From NCBI RefSeq assembly GCF_003688405.1, contig NZ_REFC01000015.1, forward strand, positions 186,001-250,000: DNA of 64,000 nt, given 5' to 3'. The notes below the pieces were generated by a model. The model saw only the letters and a program-made list of their open reading frames with translations. It was not told where the DNA came from and searched no databases. Position numbers and translations under genes: made by a program. Origin of the DNA: Ulvibacter antarcticus (GTDB lineage Bacteria; Bacteroidota; Bacteroidia; Flavobacteriales; Flavobacteriaceae). Shown one piece after another: positions 47,254 through 57,600 of this stretch. The first letter of the stretch is position 1, and each line of letters begins with the position of its first letter.

Positions 47254-48753
47254 TTAAGATAAAACAGCTTCCTCTTTTACAGCTGATTTTATTGTTTTCA
47301 TGGCGGTCATTGCATGACGCAATCGTTTCCCAACTGCTTCAATTTTAAGATTCCGAATTGCATCATTTACCGCAATTAAATCTACATTGTCGACAGCATT
47401 AGATTTAGAAAAAGACGTTCCAATTACATCTGTCTTTACAGACTTCATAAAATCAACCAATAGTGGTTTGCAAGCATGGTCGAACAGATAACAACCGTAT
47501 TCCGCAGTATCGGAAATAACCCGGTTCATTTCAAAAAGCTTCTTTCTTGCAATGGTATTGGCAATTAACGGAAGTTCATGCAATGACTCATAATAGGCCG
47601 AGTCTTCAACAATACCGGCACTTACCATTGTTTCGAAAGCTAATTCTACTCCAGATTTCACAAAAGCCACTAACAAAACACCATGGTCAAAATATTCTTG
47701 TTCGCTTATATGATTAGAAGTAAGGGCTGTTTTTTCGAAGGTTGTTTCTCCGGTTTCAGCTCTCCATCGCAACAAATCTTTATCGTTATTGACCCAATCG
47801 GTCATCATAGTTTGCGAGAAATGCCCCGAAATAATATCGTCCATATGCTTTTCAAACAATGGCTTCATTATTGTTTTTAATTTTTCAGATAATTCGAAGG
47901 CTTTAATTTTTGCCGGATTCGATAATCGGTCCATCATATTGGTAATTCCACCTTGCTTCAAGGCCTCAGTAATTGTTTCCCAACCAAACTGAATTAACTT
48001 CGCTGCATAATTAGCAACAATACCTTCAGCAACCATTTTATTGAAAGAAAGTATAGACCCTGTTTGCAACACACCACATAAAATGGTCTGTTCTCCCATA
48101 AGATCACTTTTAACTTCTGCAATAAATGACGATTCTAAAACCCCGGCGCGATGCCCTCCAGTGGCCACTGCATATGCTTTTGCTTGTGACCAGCCCTTAT
48201 TTTCAGGATCATTTTCAGGATGAACTGCTATTAACGTTGGTACTCCAAATCCTCTTTTATATTCTTCTCTCACTTCAGTCCCAGGACATTTAGGGGCAAC
48301 CATTATAACCGTTATATCCTTTCGGACTTTCATCCCTTCTTCCACGATATTAAAACCATGAGAGTACGATAAAGTCGCTCCTTTTTTCATTAACGGCATT
48401 ACTGCATTTACAACCTGTGTATGCTGTTTGTCTGGCGTTAAATTTAACACCAAATCTGCCATTGGAATTAATTCATTATAAGTACCTATATTAAAGTTAT
48501 TTTGACTAGCATTTTTAAAAGAGTCACGGTTTTCTTTAATTGCGACTTCTCTTAAAGCATAAGAAACATCGAGACCGGAATCCCTCATGTTTAAGCCTTG
48601 ATTAAGACCTTGAGCGCCACAACCAATAATTACCACTTTCTTTCCAATTAATGCGTTAACCCCGTCCTCAAATTCCGAAGCATTCATAAATCTGCACTTT
48701 GCCAATTGCGCCAATTGCTCTCGTAAGGATAAGGTGTTGAAATAATTTGTCAT
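47254..48753 (-). CDS. ilvC: Ketol-acid reductoisomerase, class II (long form)
   Basis: 499 aa, the long E. coli-like form with a duplicated C-terminal knotted domain. NADPH-binding GCGAQG (44-49); [17 protein letters not shown]. Uses NADPH to convert acetolactate/acetohydroxybutyrate to dihydroxy acids. Lies 13 bases after ilvN. Confidence 0.96.
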   Translation of the reverse strand: MTNYFNTLSLREQLAQLAKCRFMNASEFEDGVNALIGKKVVIIGCGAQGLNQGLNMRDSGLDVSYALREVAIKENRDSFKNASQNNFNIGTYNELIPMADLVLNLTPDKQHTQVVNAVMPLMKKGATLSYSHGFNIVEEGMKVRKDITVIMVAPKCPGTEVREEYKRGFGVPTLIAVHPENDPENKGWSQAKAYAVATGGHRAGVLESSFIAEVKSDLMGEQTILCGVLQTGSILSFNKMVAEGIVANYAAKLIQFGWETITEALKQGGITNMMDRLSNPAKIKAFELSEKLKTIMKPLFEKHMDDIISGHFSQTMMTDWVNNDKDLLRWRAETGETTFEKTALTSNHISEQEYFDHGVLLVAFVKSGVELAFETMVSAGIVEDSAYYESLHELPLIANTIARKKLFEMNRVISDTAEYGCYLFDHACKPLLVDFMKSVKTDVIGTSFSKSNAVDNVDLIAVNDAIRNLKIEAVGKRLRHAMTAMKTIKSAVKEEAVLS

Positions 48754-48766
48754 TTTTCTATTCTTT

Positions 48767-49297
48767 TTAATGATTAAATGCTTCCAGCATTTGTGTAACT
48801 TCCATAGGTTCTTTTGTCACTGCTATTCTTCCCGAACGCGTAAACTGCATAATTCCAAAAACACTGAGTTCTCTATGTAACAACTCAATTTCGTTGCGTC
48901 TTCCCGATTTCTCCAATACGAAGAATTCTTTATTCACAGTTACAATTCTGGCGTTGCTTTCTTTTATTATATTCTGAATTTCTCTTTCCTCGAATAATAA
49001 ATCCGACTTGATTTTAAACATACAAGACTCTTGATAAACAGTCTCTTCATCGGTATGGTAATAAGCCTTTATCACTTCCACCTGCTTTTCAATCTGACCG
49101 ATAATTTTCTTGATTTGTTCCTCCGTCATTTCCACAACAATCGTAAATCGTGATACACCCTCTATTTCGGATACTGAAGTATTTAAACTTTCAATATTCA
49201 TGTGTCTTCTTTGAAAAATCGCCGAAATCCGATTCAGTAATCCTATATTATTTTCAGTATAAACTGAAACCGTATATGTATTTATTGATTCGCTCAT
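48767..49297 (-). CDS. ilvN: Acetolactate synthase small (regulatory) subunit
   Basis: 176 aa. N-terminal ACT domain ([32 protein letters not shown], in short segments) for valine binding and a C-terminal ALS_ss_C-type domain. It activates and confers feedback control on IlvB. A 122-base purine/pyrimidine-biased spacer separates it from ilvB, which is unusual for this tightly packed operon. Confidence 0.94.
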   Translation of the reverse strand: MSESINTYTVSVYTENNIGLLNRISAIFQRRHMNIESLNTSVSEIEGVSRFTIVVEMTEEQIKKIIGQIEKQVEVIKAYYHTDEETVYQESCMFKIKSDLLFEEREIQNIIKESNARIVTVNKEFFVLEKSGRRNEIELLHRELSVFGIMQFTRSGRIAVTKEPMEVTQMLEAFNH

Positions 49298-49419
49298 ATT
49301 TTATTTTTTTAGAAGAAAGAACAAAGAGGAAAGACTGTTCTCGTTTGTATTATTTAATTTTCTCTTTTCTTTCGTCTATTTTCTATATTCTTTTTTCTTA
49401 CTTCTTTCAGCGAAGCGGT

Positions 49420-51156
49420 CTAACTCAACCTTATATCCGATACAGACGCTCCCGTAGGAATCATTGGAAACACATTTCCTTCTTTTTCTACCCGAACTTC
49501 AAGGAAATAGGCGCCTTCACATGCCATCATTTCTGCAACTGCATCTTTTAATTCTTCTCGCTTTGTCACTTTCTTAGCCTCAATAAAATAGCCTTTCGCA
49601 ATAGCCACAAAATCTGGATTTACCATTTCAGTAGATGCATATCGCTTATCAAAAAACAGCTCTTGCCATTGACGAACCATTCCTAAAAATTCATTGTTTA
49701 AAACCACAATTTTCACGGGTACCTTCGTTTGAAAAATCGTGCCTAATTCTTGAATCGTCATCTGATAACCTCCATCACCAATGATAGCAATCACATCTCG
49801 ATCTGGAGCTGCCATTTTAGCTCCAATAGCAGCCGGAAGTGCAAAGCCCATAGTTCCTAATCCGCCAGAAGTTATATTACTTTTTGATTTGTTGAATTCG
49901 GCATAACGACACGCAATCATTTGATGCTGCCCCACATCCGATATAATTGCGGCATTCCCTTCGGTCACCTGGTTAATCTCATTTAGAACTTCTCCCATTG
50001 TAAGTCCCTCCATGGTAGGATGTAAATCATTTTTAATGACCTTTTCAAATTCTATAGTATATAAGTCTTTGAATTTCTGAAGCCAATCCGTATGTTTATT
50101 CAAATTTAAATGAGGTAGCAGTAAGGAAAGACTTTCTTTGGCATCTCCTAATACAGCTAAATCGGTTTTTACATTCTTGTCAATTTCTGAAGGGTCAATA
50201 TCGAAGTGGATGATCTTCGCTTGTTTAGCATAGGTCTTTAAATTACCTGTAACCCGGTCATCAAAGCGCATTCCAATAGCAATCAATACATCACATTCGT
50301 TGGTTAAAACATTAGGGGCATAATTACCATGCATACCAACCATTCCAACATTTAGTGGATGGCTTGTCGGTATCGCAGATGCACCCAAAATGGTCCATGC
50401 CGATGGTATCCCAGCTTTTTCAATGACCGCCTTAAACTCCGCTTCTGCTTCTCCAAGTAAAATTCCTTGTCCCCAAACAATCAATGGCTTTTTTGCGGCA
50501 TTAATCATTGCTGCAGCTTCAGTTATTGCGCTATTGTCAATTACGGGAATCGGATTATAACTTCTGATTCCTGTACATTTTTTATACTGAAAATCAAATT
50601 CCTCCAACTGCGCATCTTTAGTGATATCAATCAATACAGGTCCCGGACGACCACTTTTTGCGATATAAAAGGCTTTTGCCAATACTGCAGGAATTTCTGA
50701 AGCCTTGGTTATTTGATGATTCCATTTGGTTACTGGTGTTGAAATTCCGACGATATCTGTTTCCTGAAAAGCATCACTTCCCAACAAATGTGAAGCAACT
50801 TGACCGGTAATGCAAACCAAGGGTGTAGAATCTATTTGAGCATCTGCAATTCCAGTAATTAGATTGGTAGCTCCAGGACCGGATGTAGCCATTGCAACTC
50901 CAACTTTCCCTGAAATTCGGGCATAACCTTGCGCCGAATGTGCTGCTGCCTGTTCATGTCTCGTGAGCACGTGATGAATCTGACTTTTATATTTATAAAG
51001 CTCATCATACACCGGCATAATGGCGCCTCCGGGATAGCCATAAAGTATATCCACACCTTCCGCCAATAAACATTTTACCACGGCTTCAGCACCCGAGATT
51101 CGCACCTTCGTTTGAGATGAAGCATCCTGCTTTTCAATAATTTGTGTTTCTTTCAT
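49420..51156 (-). CDS. ilvB: Acetolactate synthase large (catalytic) subunit
   Basis: 578 aa ThDP enzyme. Catalytic Glu68 in LTRHEQAAAHSAQGYAR, GATNLITGIADA, and the ThDP/Mg motif beginning GDGGYQM with NNEFLGMVRQWQ. It condenses pyruvate with pyruvate or 2-ketobutyrate. It lies 41 bases after ilvD, with a small palindromic repeat (51179-51198) in between. Confidence 0.96.
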   Translation of the reverse strand: MKETQIIEKQDASSQTKVRISGAEAVVKCLLAEGVDILYGYPGGAIMPVYDELYKYKSQIHHVLTRHEQAAAHSAQGYARISGKVGVAMATSGPGATNLITGIADAQIDSTPLVCITGQVASHLLGSDAFQETDIVGISTPVTKWNHQITKASEIPAVLAKAFYIAKSGRPGPVLIDITKDAQLEEFDFQYKKCTGIRSYNPIPVIDNSAITEAAAMINAAKKPLIVWGQGILLGEAEAEFKAVIEKAGIPSAWTILGASAIPTSHPLNVGMVGMHGNYAPNVLTNECDVLIAIGMRFDDRVTGNLKTYAKQAKIIHFDIDPSEIDKNVKTDLAVLGDAKESLSLLLPHLNLNKHTDWLQKFKDLYTIEFEKVIKNDLHPTMEGLTMGEVLNEINQVTEGNAAIISDVGQHQMIACRYAEFNKSKSNITSGGLGTMGFALPAAIGAKMAAPDRDVIAIIGDGGYQMTIQELGTIFQTKVPVKIVVLNNEFLGMVRQWQELFFDKRYASTEMVNPDFVAIAKGYFIEAKKVTKREELKDAVAEMMACEGAYFLEVRVEKEGNVFPMIPTGASVSDIRLS

Positions 51157-51178
51157 AAACTAAACTTCAAATGTTGAG

Positions 51179-51198
51179 ATTCCTGTCTGCGCAGGAAT
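51179..51198. repeat. Small intergenic palindrome (ATTCCTG...CAGGAAT)
   Basis: ATTCCTG / CAGGAAT arms (7 bp, 6-base centre TCTGCG) directly after the ilvD stop. I recall ATTCCTGCCTNCGCAGGAAT-type palindromes as dispersed intergenic repeats in many Flavobacteriaceae; this looks like one copy. It may form a stem-loop affecting ilvD mRNA 3' stability. Confidence 0.55.
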
Positions 51199-52877
51199 TA
51201 GAATTCGTCTGTTACGCACCCTTGGGATGCAGATGAAACAGTTCTTGCATATTTATATAAAACACCACGACTTACTTTCAGCTTTGGCGCCGACCAGCGT
51301 TGTTTTCTCTGTTTTAATTCTTCTTCAGTCACCTCCAGCGAAATTGAATTAGTTTCGGCGTCAATTGTAATGATGTCTCCATCTTTAACTAAGGCGATTG
51401 TTCCACCTTCTTGAGCTTCAGGAGTAATATGTCCCACTACAAAACCGTGAGTTCCTCCAGAAAATCGACCGTCGGTGATTAAAGCAACGTCATTTCCAAG
51501 TCCGGCTCCTATAATGGCAGCTGTTGGTTTTAACATTTCGGGCATTCCCGGACCTCCTTTAGGTCCTTCATATCTAATTACAACCACATCTCCTTTTTCC
51601 ACTTCTCCATCTCGAATTCCGTCGTTTGCAGCATATTCTCCCTCAAATACTTTTGCTTTTCCCTGAAATTTCAACCCTTCTTTACCAGTTATTTTTGCAA
51701 CACTTCCTTCTGAAGCTAAATTTCCATAAAGCATTCGCAAATGTCCGGTTGCTTTTATAGGCTTTTCGATTGGTCTTATGACATCTTGCCCTTCAGAAAG
51801 ATCAGGGACATCTAATAAATTTTCTGCTATTGTTTTTCCGGTAACTGTAAGACAGTCTCCATGTAACAATCCCTTCCGAAGTAAATATTTTAAAACTGCA
51901 GGGATTCCACCAACAGCATGTACGTCTTCCATTAGGTATTTTCCGCTGGGTTTTAAATCGGCTAAAAAAGGTGTGTTGTCACTTATATTCTGAAAGTCCT
52001 TCAGAGTGAAATCAATATTAGCTGCTCTGGCGATCGCCAAGAAATGAAGTACTGCATTTGTAGATCCACCAAGGATTGTTACCAACCGAATGGCATTCTC
52101 TAAAGATTTACGCGTAATAATGTCTGAAGGTTTAATGTCCTTTTCAAGCAAAACTCTAATGGCTTCACCAGCTTTCACCGACTCCTCCTGTTTTGCATCA
52201 CTCAAGGCCGGGTTCGAAGCATTAAATGGAAGCGTCATACCCAAGGCTTCGATTGCCGAAGCCATTGTATTTGCAGTGTACATTCCGCCACAGGCACCCG
52301 CGCCAGGACAGGCTTTTTCAACAATATTTTGATATTCATTTTCTGTCATCGTGCCTGCCACCTTTGCTCCCCAAGCTTCAAAAGCAGAAACAACGTCAAG
52401 TTTTTGTCCATTGTGGCAACCTGAATCAATCGTTCCGCCATACACCAAAATTGATGGGCGATTTAATCTAATCATGGCCATCAAGGCTCCGGGCATATTT
52501 TTGTCGCAACCCACAACGGTAATCAATCCGTCATAACTCATCGCCTGTACTACCGTTTCCATTGAATCGGCAATTAAATCGCGTGAAGGCAAAGAATAAC
52601 GCATCCCTGGAGTTCCCATAGAAATACCGTCACTTACGCCAATAGTGTTAAAAATAAGGCCAATTACATCTTCATTTTTGGTGCCTTTTTTCACCAATTT
52701 TGCCAAATCATTGAGATGCATATTACAGGGGTTTCCTTCATAACCTGTACTTGCAATTCCAATCATTGGCTTATAAAAATCTTCAGTAGTAAGGCCAATT
52801 GCGTGGAGCATTGCCTGAGCTGCGGGTTGTGTAGGGTCCTGAGTTACTGTTTTACTATACTTGTTTAATTCTTTCAT
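51198..52877 (-). CDS. ilvD: Dihydroxy-acid dehydratase
   Basis: 559 aa Fe-S dehydratase. Cluster ligands appear in [18 protein letters not shown] and [16 protein letters not shown]. First gene of the ilv operon. The start MKELNKYSK at 52877 is preceded by a 13-bp tandem duplication that contains an out-of-frame copy of the same start (52890), so the start region has been duplicated. Confidence 0.96.
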   Translation of the reverse strand: MKELNKYSKTVTQDPTQPAAQAMLHAIGLTTEDFYKPMIGIASTGYEGNPCNMHLNDLAKLVKKGTKNEDVIGLIFNTIGVSDGISMGTPGMRYSLPSRDLIADSMETVVQAMSYDGLITVVGCDKNMPGALMAMIRLNRPSILVYGGTIDSGCHNGQKLDVVSAFEAWGAKVAGTMTENEYQNIVEKACPGAGACGGMYTANTMASAIEALGMTLPFNASNPALSDAKQEESVKAGEAIRVLLEKDIKPSDIITRKSLENAIRLVTILGGSTNAVLHFLAIARAANIDFTLKDFQNISDNTPFLADLKPSGKYLMEDVHAVGGIPAVLKYLLRKGLLHGDCLTVTGKTIAENLLDVPDLSEGQDVIRPIEKPIKATGHLRMLYGNLASEGSVAKITGKEGLKFQGKAKVFEGEYAANDGIRDGEVEKGDVVVIRYEGPKGGPGMPEMLKPTAAIIGAGLGNDVALITDGRFSGGTHGFVVGHITPEAQEGGTIALVKDGDIITIDAETNSISLEVTEEELKQRKQRWSAPKLKVSRGVLYKYARTVSSASQGCVTDEF

Positions 52878-52900
52878 TCAATTCTTTCATTCAATTCTTT
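52868..52900 (-). repeat. 13-bp tandem repeat duplicating the ilvD start codon
   Basis: On the minus strand AAAGAATTGAATG is tandemly repeated and followed by AAAGAATTAAAC. The upstream ATG at 52890 is out of frame and would give an 11-residue peptide ([11 protein letters not shown]) ending inside ilvD, whereas the in-frame ATG is at 52877. Confidence 0.8.
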
Positions 52901-53179
52901 TCAATGTATACTTCGGAATTGTACTATCCTGAAGTACAAGAGTCGAAAATAAGAAATCGGCAGTACAACAAAATTGACTTTGAACAATTCAAAATAAATC
53001 CAATTATAAATTTTTAAGTTTAATGTTCTAATTATCAGTTATTTAATACCTAATCTTATCCGATGTTCATAAAGATAATTATCTTTACAATGACTGCTCT
53101 TAGCTTAACCTTCAAGAGTATTAGTTTAGAATTTCAAGTTAACTAAACCTGTTTCTGAACGATAAGTTTAATTATGTAT
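52878..53179. promoter_or_regulatory. 302-base ilvD leader / gltD downstream gap with two palindromes
   Basis: No Ile/Val/Leu-rich leader peptide and no exact TAnnTTTG box was found. Two perfect palindromic elements stand out: TAAAGATAATTATCTTTA (53070-53087, 18 bp) and TTTGAACAATTCAAA (52979-52993). Either could be an operator for a branched-chain amino-acid regulator. Confidence 0.5.
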
Positions 53180-54646
53180 TTAAACTCTGGGTAGATCATT
53201 ATCATCTTTTAATGGCAGGTTTGAAGTCCCCATTAAATAAGCATCGAGATGATGTGCCGCTTGCCTACCTTCGGAGATTGCCCAAACAATCAAAGACTGT
53301 CCTCGTCTAACATCACCTGCCGCAAAAATTCCTGCAACGTTTGTTTTATAATCGGCGATTGTCGCTTTTATATTCGTTCTAAAATCGATTTCTAATCCTA
53401 ATTGTTCCGATAATGTTTTTTCAGGACCTGTAAACCCTAGTGCTAATAGTACCATATCGCAATCCAGCGTCTTTTCAGTATTTGGGATTTCTTTCAATTG
53501 TGGTCTTTCACCCTCCTTGAAAATCCATTCAACTTCTGCAGTTACCAATCCCTTTAAGTTTCCATTTTTATCTCCCAAAAATTCTTTGGTAGAAATACTC
53601 CAAAATCGTTCTACACCTTCCTCATGCGAAGAGCTAGTTTTAAGTCGCATAGGCCAATAAGGCCAAGGTTGGTTTACTGGTCTTCCCTTAGTTGGCTTGT
53701 TTAGTATCTCAAAGTTCGTAACCGATTTCGCACCATGACGATTCGATGTACCAATACAATCTGAACCTGTATCACCTCCTCCAATTACAATTACATTTTT
53801 ATTCTTCGCTGAAAGAACCTTATCAAATTCAACCAATCCATCCACAAATTCATTGTTTAGTTTTAAGAAATCCATTGCCTGATGCACCCCTTTTAGATGT
53901 GCACCTTTTATTGGAATGCTTCTTCGTTCTGTAGCACCAACACATAACAAAATTGCATCGAAATCGGCTTTAAGCGTTTCAACACTGGTATTTACTCCAA
54001 TATGGGCATTGGTTTCAAAATTAATTCCTTCTTTTACCAATACCTCTAACCTGCGGTCTATTATAGATTTTTCAAGTTTAAAGTCGGGAATCCCGTAGCG
54101 TAATAATCCGCCTAGCTTTTGATCTCGTTCAAATACAGTTACGTAATGTCCTGCTCTGTTTAATTGTTGTGCTGCAGCTAATCCGGAAGGTCCGGAGCCA
54201 ATGATTGCCACTTTTTTATCTGTGCGTTGTTTTGGAGGATCTGCCTTTATCCAACCTTCTTTAAAGGCGGTTTCCACAATATTTTTCTCAATATTCTCGA
54301 TTGTTACCGGATCTTCATTTATGCCTAGCACACAAGCCTCTTCACAGGGTGCGGGACATAATCTGCCGGTAAACTCAGGGAAATTATTGGTTGCATGTAA
54401 AATTCTCGCAGCCTCTTTCCATTTTCCTTTATAGACGTAATCATTAAAATCGGGAATTAAATTGCCCAATGGGCAGCCGGTATGACAAAAAGGAATTCCG
54501 CAATCCATACATCTTCCACCCTGTTTTTTCAATTCTTCCTTTTCAAGAGGAATTGTAAACTCATTGTAATTTTTTAACCTGTTTTCGACTTTGTCATAGC
54601 TTTCTACGACACGTTCAAACTCCATAAATCCTGTAATCTTTCCCAT
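53180..54646 (-). CDS. gltD: Glutamate synthase small subunit
   Basis: 488 aa NADPH-binding subunit. N-terminal cysteines for [4Fe-4S] clusters (CMDCGIPFCHTGCP and LCPAPCEEAC), FAD motif GSGPSGLAAAQQL (about 151-163), second nucleotide motif GGGDTGSDCIGTS. It passes electrons from NADPH to the large subunit. Starts 4 bases after gltB. Confidence 0.97.
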   Translation of the reverse strand: MGKITGFMEFERVVESYDKVENRLKNYNEFTIPLEKEELKKQGGRCMDCGIPFCHTGCPLGNLIPDFNDYVYKGKWKEAARILHATNNFPEFTGRLCPAPCEEACVLGINEDPVTIENIEKNIVETAFKEGWIKADPPKQRTDKKVAIIGSGPSGLAAAQQLNRAGHYVTVFERDQKLGGLLRYGIPDFKLEKSIIDRRLEVLVKEGINFETNAHIGVNTSVETLKADFDAILLCVGATERRSIPIKGAHLKGVHQAMDFLKLNNEFVDGLVEFDKVLSAKNKNVIVIGGGDTGSDCIGTSNRHGAKSVTNFEILNKPTKGRPVNQPWPYWPMRLKTSSSHEEGVERFWSISTKEFLGDKNGNLKGLVTAEVEWIFKEGERPQLKEIPNTEKTLDCDMVLLALGFTGPEKTLSEQLGLEIDFRTNIKATIADYKTNVAGIFAAGDVRRGQSLIVWAISEGRQAAHHLDAYLMGTSNLPLKDDNDLPRV

Positions 54647-54650
54647 GTTA

Positions 54651-57600
54651 TTATAATTTAATTAGGTCTTCTTCCGAAAGTCTAATTAGAGCTTGTTTAT
54701 ATTCTTCCGGAAGCACTTTTACAAATTTTGACAATTCCTTCTCCCAATTTTCTAATATTCTTTGTGCTAAAGGGCTCAATGTAGCATTGTAATGATTTTC
54801 AATGAATCCTTTTAGACTTTCAATATCTTCAGTTTCAGTAAGTGAATCAAGATTGAGATCATCGCTGTTACAATGAGCCTTGAACGTATTATCAGGATCA
54901 TAGACAAAGGCAATTCCGCCACTCATGCCTGCGCCAAAATTTCTGCCGACATTTCCTAAGATCACAGCAACACCACCTGTCATGTATTCACAGCCATGAT
55001 CTCCAATACCTTCAACAACGGCAATTGCACCGGAGTTTCTTACGCAAAAACGTTCACCTGCTTTTCCATTTATATAGGCCTCACCAGCGGTTGCACCATA
55101 CAGAGCTACATTCCCAATGATGACATTATCCTCAGGAATAATTGTTGCCTCCTCAGGCACTTTTACTATAAGTTTGGCGCCTGAAAGCCCCTTTCCGAGA
55201 TAGTCATTTGTATTTCCAGTCACTACAAAACTTAGTCCTCGAGTACCAAAGGCTCCGAAACTTTGTCCGGCAGAACCTCTAAAATTGATTTTCAAGGTAT
55301 TCTCTGGTAAACCATGAGCTCCGTAAATTTTCGATATTTCGTTACTTAATATCGCACCTACCGCTCTATCTTCATTTGTTATTTTAAAATCAAGTGTCGT
55401 TTTTTCTTTTCTGAATAAAGCAGGATGCGCTTTATCAATAATTTTGAAATCCAGTGATTTTTCAAGATTGTGATTCTGAGTAGAGGTATTATGTAACTTC
55501 ACATCTGCAGCAACTTCTACTTTGTGAAGAATTGGTGATAGATCGATCCCGTGTGCTTTATAATAATCAATTGCCTCATTTCTATTAAGTTTTTCAACTC
55601 TTCCAACCATTTCATTAATAGTTCTAAATCCAAGTTTTGCCATAATTTCTCTGAGCTCCTGCGCTATGAAATACATAAAGTTCACCACATGTTCAGGCTT
55701 CCCTTTAAACTTTTTTCTCAATTCAGGGTTTTGAGTTGCGATTCCTACCGGGCAGGTATTGAGATGACATGCTCTCATCATTATACATCCGGAAGCCACC
55801 AATGGTGCTGTGGCGAATCCAAATTCTTCGGCGCCTAAGAGGCAAGCAATCGCAACATCCCTACCTGTTTTTAACTGGCCATCGCATTCAACAACAATTC
55901 GATTTCTTAGATTGTTCATGACCAAGGTTTGTTGTGCTTCAGCAAGGCCTAGTTCCCAAGGGAGTCCGGCATGCTTCAAAGATGTTAATGCGGCCGCTCC
56001 TGTTCCTCCATCGAAACCTGAAATAAGCACTACATCTGCCTTTGCTTTTGCAACACCTGCAGCCACGGTACCTACTCCGACTTCAGAAACCAGTTTTACA
56101 TTAATTCTTGCGGTTCGATTGGCAGATTTCAAATCGTAAATAAGTTGTGACAAATCCTCAATTGAATAAATATCGTGATGCGGTGGTGGGGAAATCAATC
56201 CTACATAGGGTGTAGAATTTCTAGTTTTTGCAATTTCACGATTCACTTTAGCACCGGGAAGTTGACCTCCTTCTCCCGGTTTCGCACCTTGCGCCATTTT
56301 AATTTGAATTTCAGAAGCATTCGTTAGATAATTAGAGGTAACTCCGAAGCGACCTGAAGCAACCTGCTTTATGGCACTATTCTTCCAATCTCCATTTGCA
56401 TCTTTATAAAAGCGTTCTTCATTTTCTCCACCTTCTCCCGAGTTACTTTTTCCGCCCACTCTGTTCATGGCAATCGCCAAATTTTCATGTGCTTCTTTAC
56501 TAATAGAGCCATAAGACATCGCTCCGGTTTTAAAACGCTTTACAATATTAGTCCAGGGCTCTACTTCATCTAGCGGAATGGGATCAAAATTTGCAAATTC
56601 GAACATACCACGAATAGTCATCAATTGTTTCGATTGATTATTTATTAATTCTGAATATTCCCGATAGGTTGAAGGTTTATTACTGCGAACTGCTTCCTGC
56701 AATTTAGCGACTGATAACGGACTAAACATGTGATGTTCTCCATTACGACGCCATCTATATTGCCCTCCGATTTCCAAATCCAAATCGGCGGCGATATCCT
56801 GATTTTTGTATGCTCGGCTATAACGTTTATTAATCTCCTTTTCAAGCTGATGCAATCCGACACCTTGAATTCGAGTAGCGGTTTTAGGAAAATATTTATC
56901 TACTACGTCTGTATTTATACCGATGCATTCAAATAATTGAGATCCCCGATACGAGTTCAATGTAGAGATTCCAATTTTATTCATCACTTTAAGAATACCC
57001 TTTCCTATTGCCTTATTATAATTTTCGATAGCCTCAACTGCATTTATAGAAGTTGAATTAAGATCGTCTAGCTGGTCTTCAATTATTTCATTCACCATAT
57101 AGGGATTAATGGCACTTGCACCATAACCAAACAATAGAGCAAAATGATGCACTTCACGAGGCTCAGCAGATTCGATGATGATACTTAAATTGGAACGCTT
57201 CCCTAACCTTTGTAAACCACTATTCACGAAAGCACAAGCTAATAAAGCCGGTATCGGAGCTTTTTCTTCGTTTGAGTTTCGATCGGATAAAATTATAATG
57301 TTAGTTCCTTGGTCAATACTTTTTGAAGTCTCTTTCAATATGCCGTCCAAAGCATCTTCTAATCCATTATGGCCTTTTTCGATATCATATAAAATTTGAA
57401 TAGACTCAATTTTAAAATTCGGGCTTTTAAAACTCTTTATCTTATCCAGATCTTGTTTTGAGATAACCGGATTTTGAATTTTTAGTTTTTGGGCAGGCTT
57501 TTCATTTATATTGAAAATATTAGAATCACTTCCTAAAGTTAAACTTATGTCGGTAATAAGTTCTTCTCGAATTCCGTCTAATGGCGGGTTGGTTACTTGA

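Noticed and set aside
55810-56139. 109-residue plus-strand ORF inside gltB
   Set aside because: Antisense to the Fe-S/FMN region of glutamate synthase with low-complexity Ala/Thr/Pro composition typical of shadow frames.
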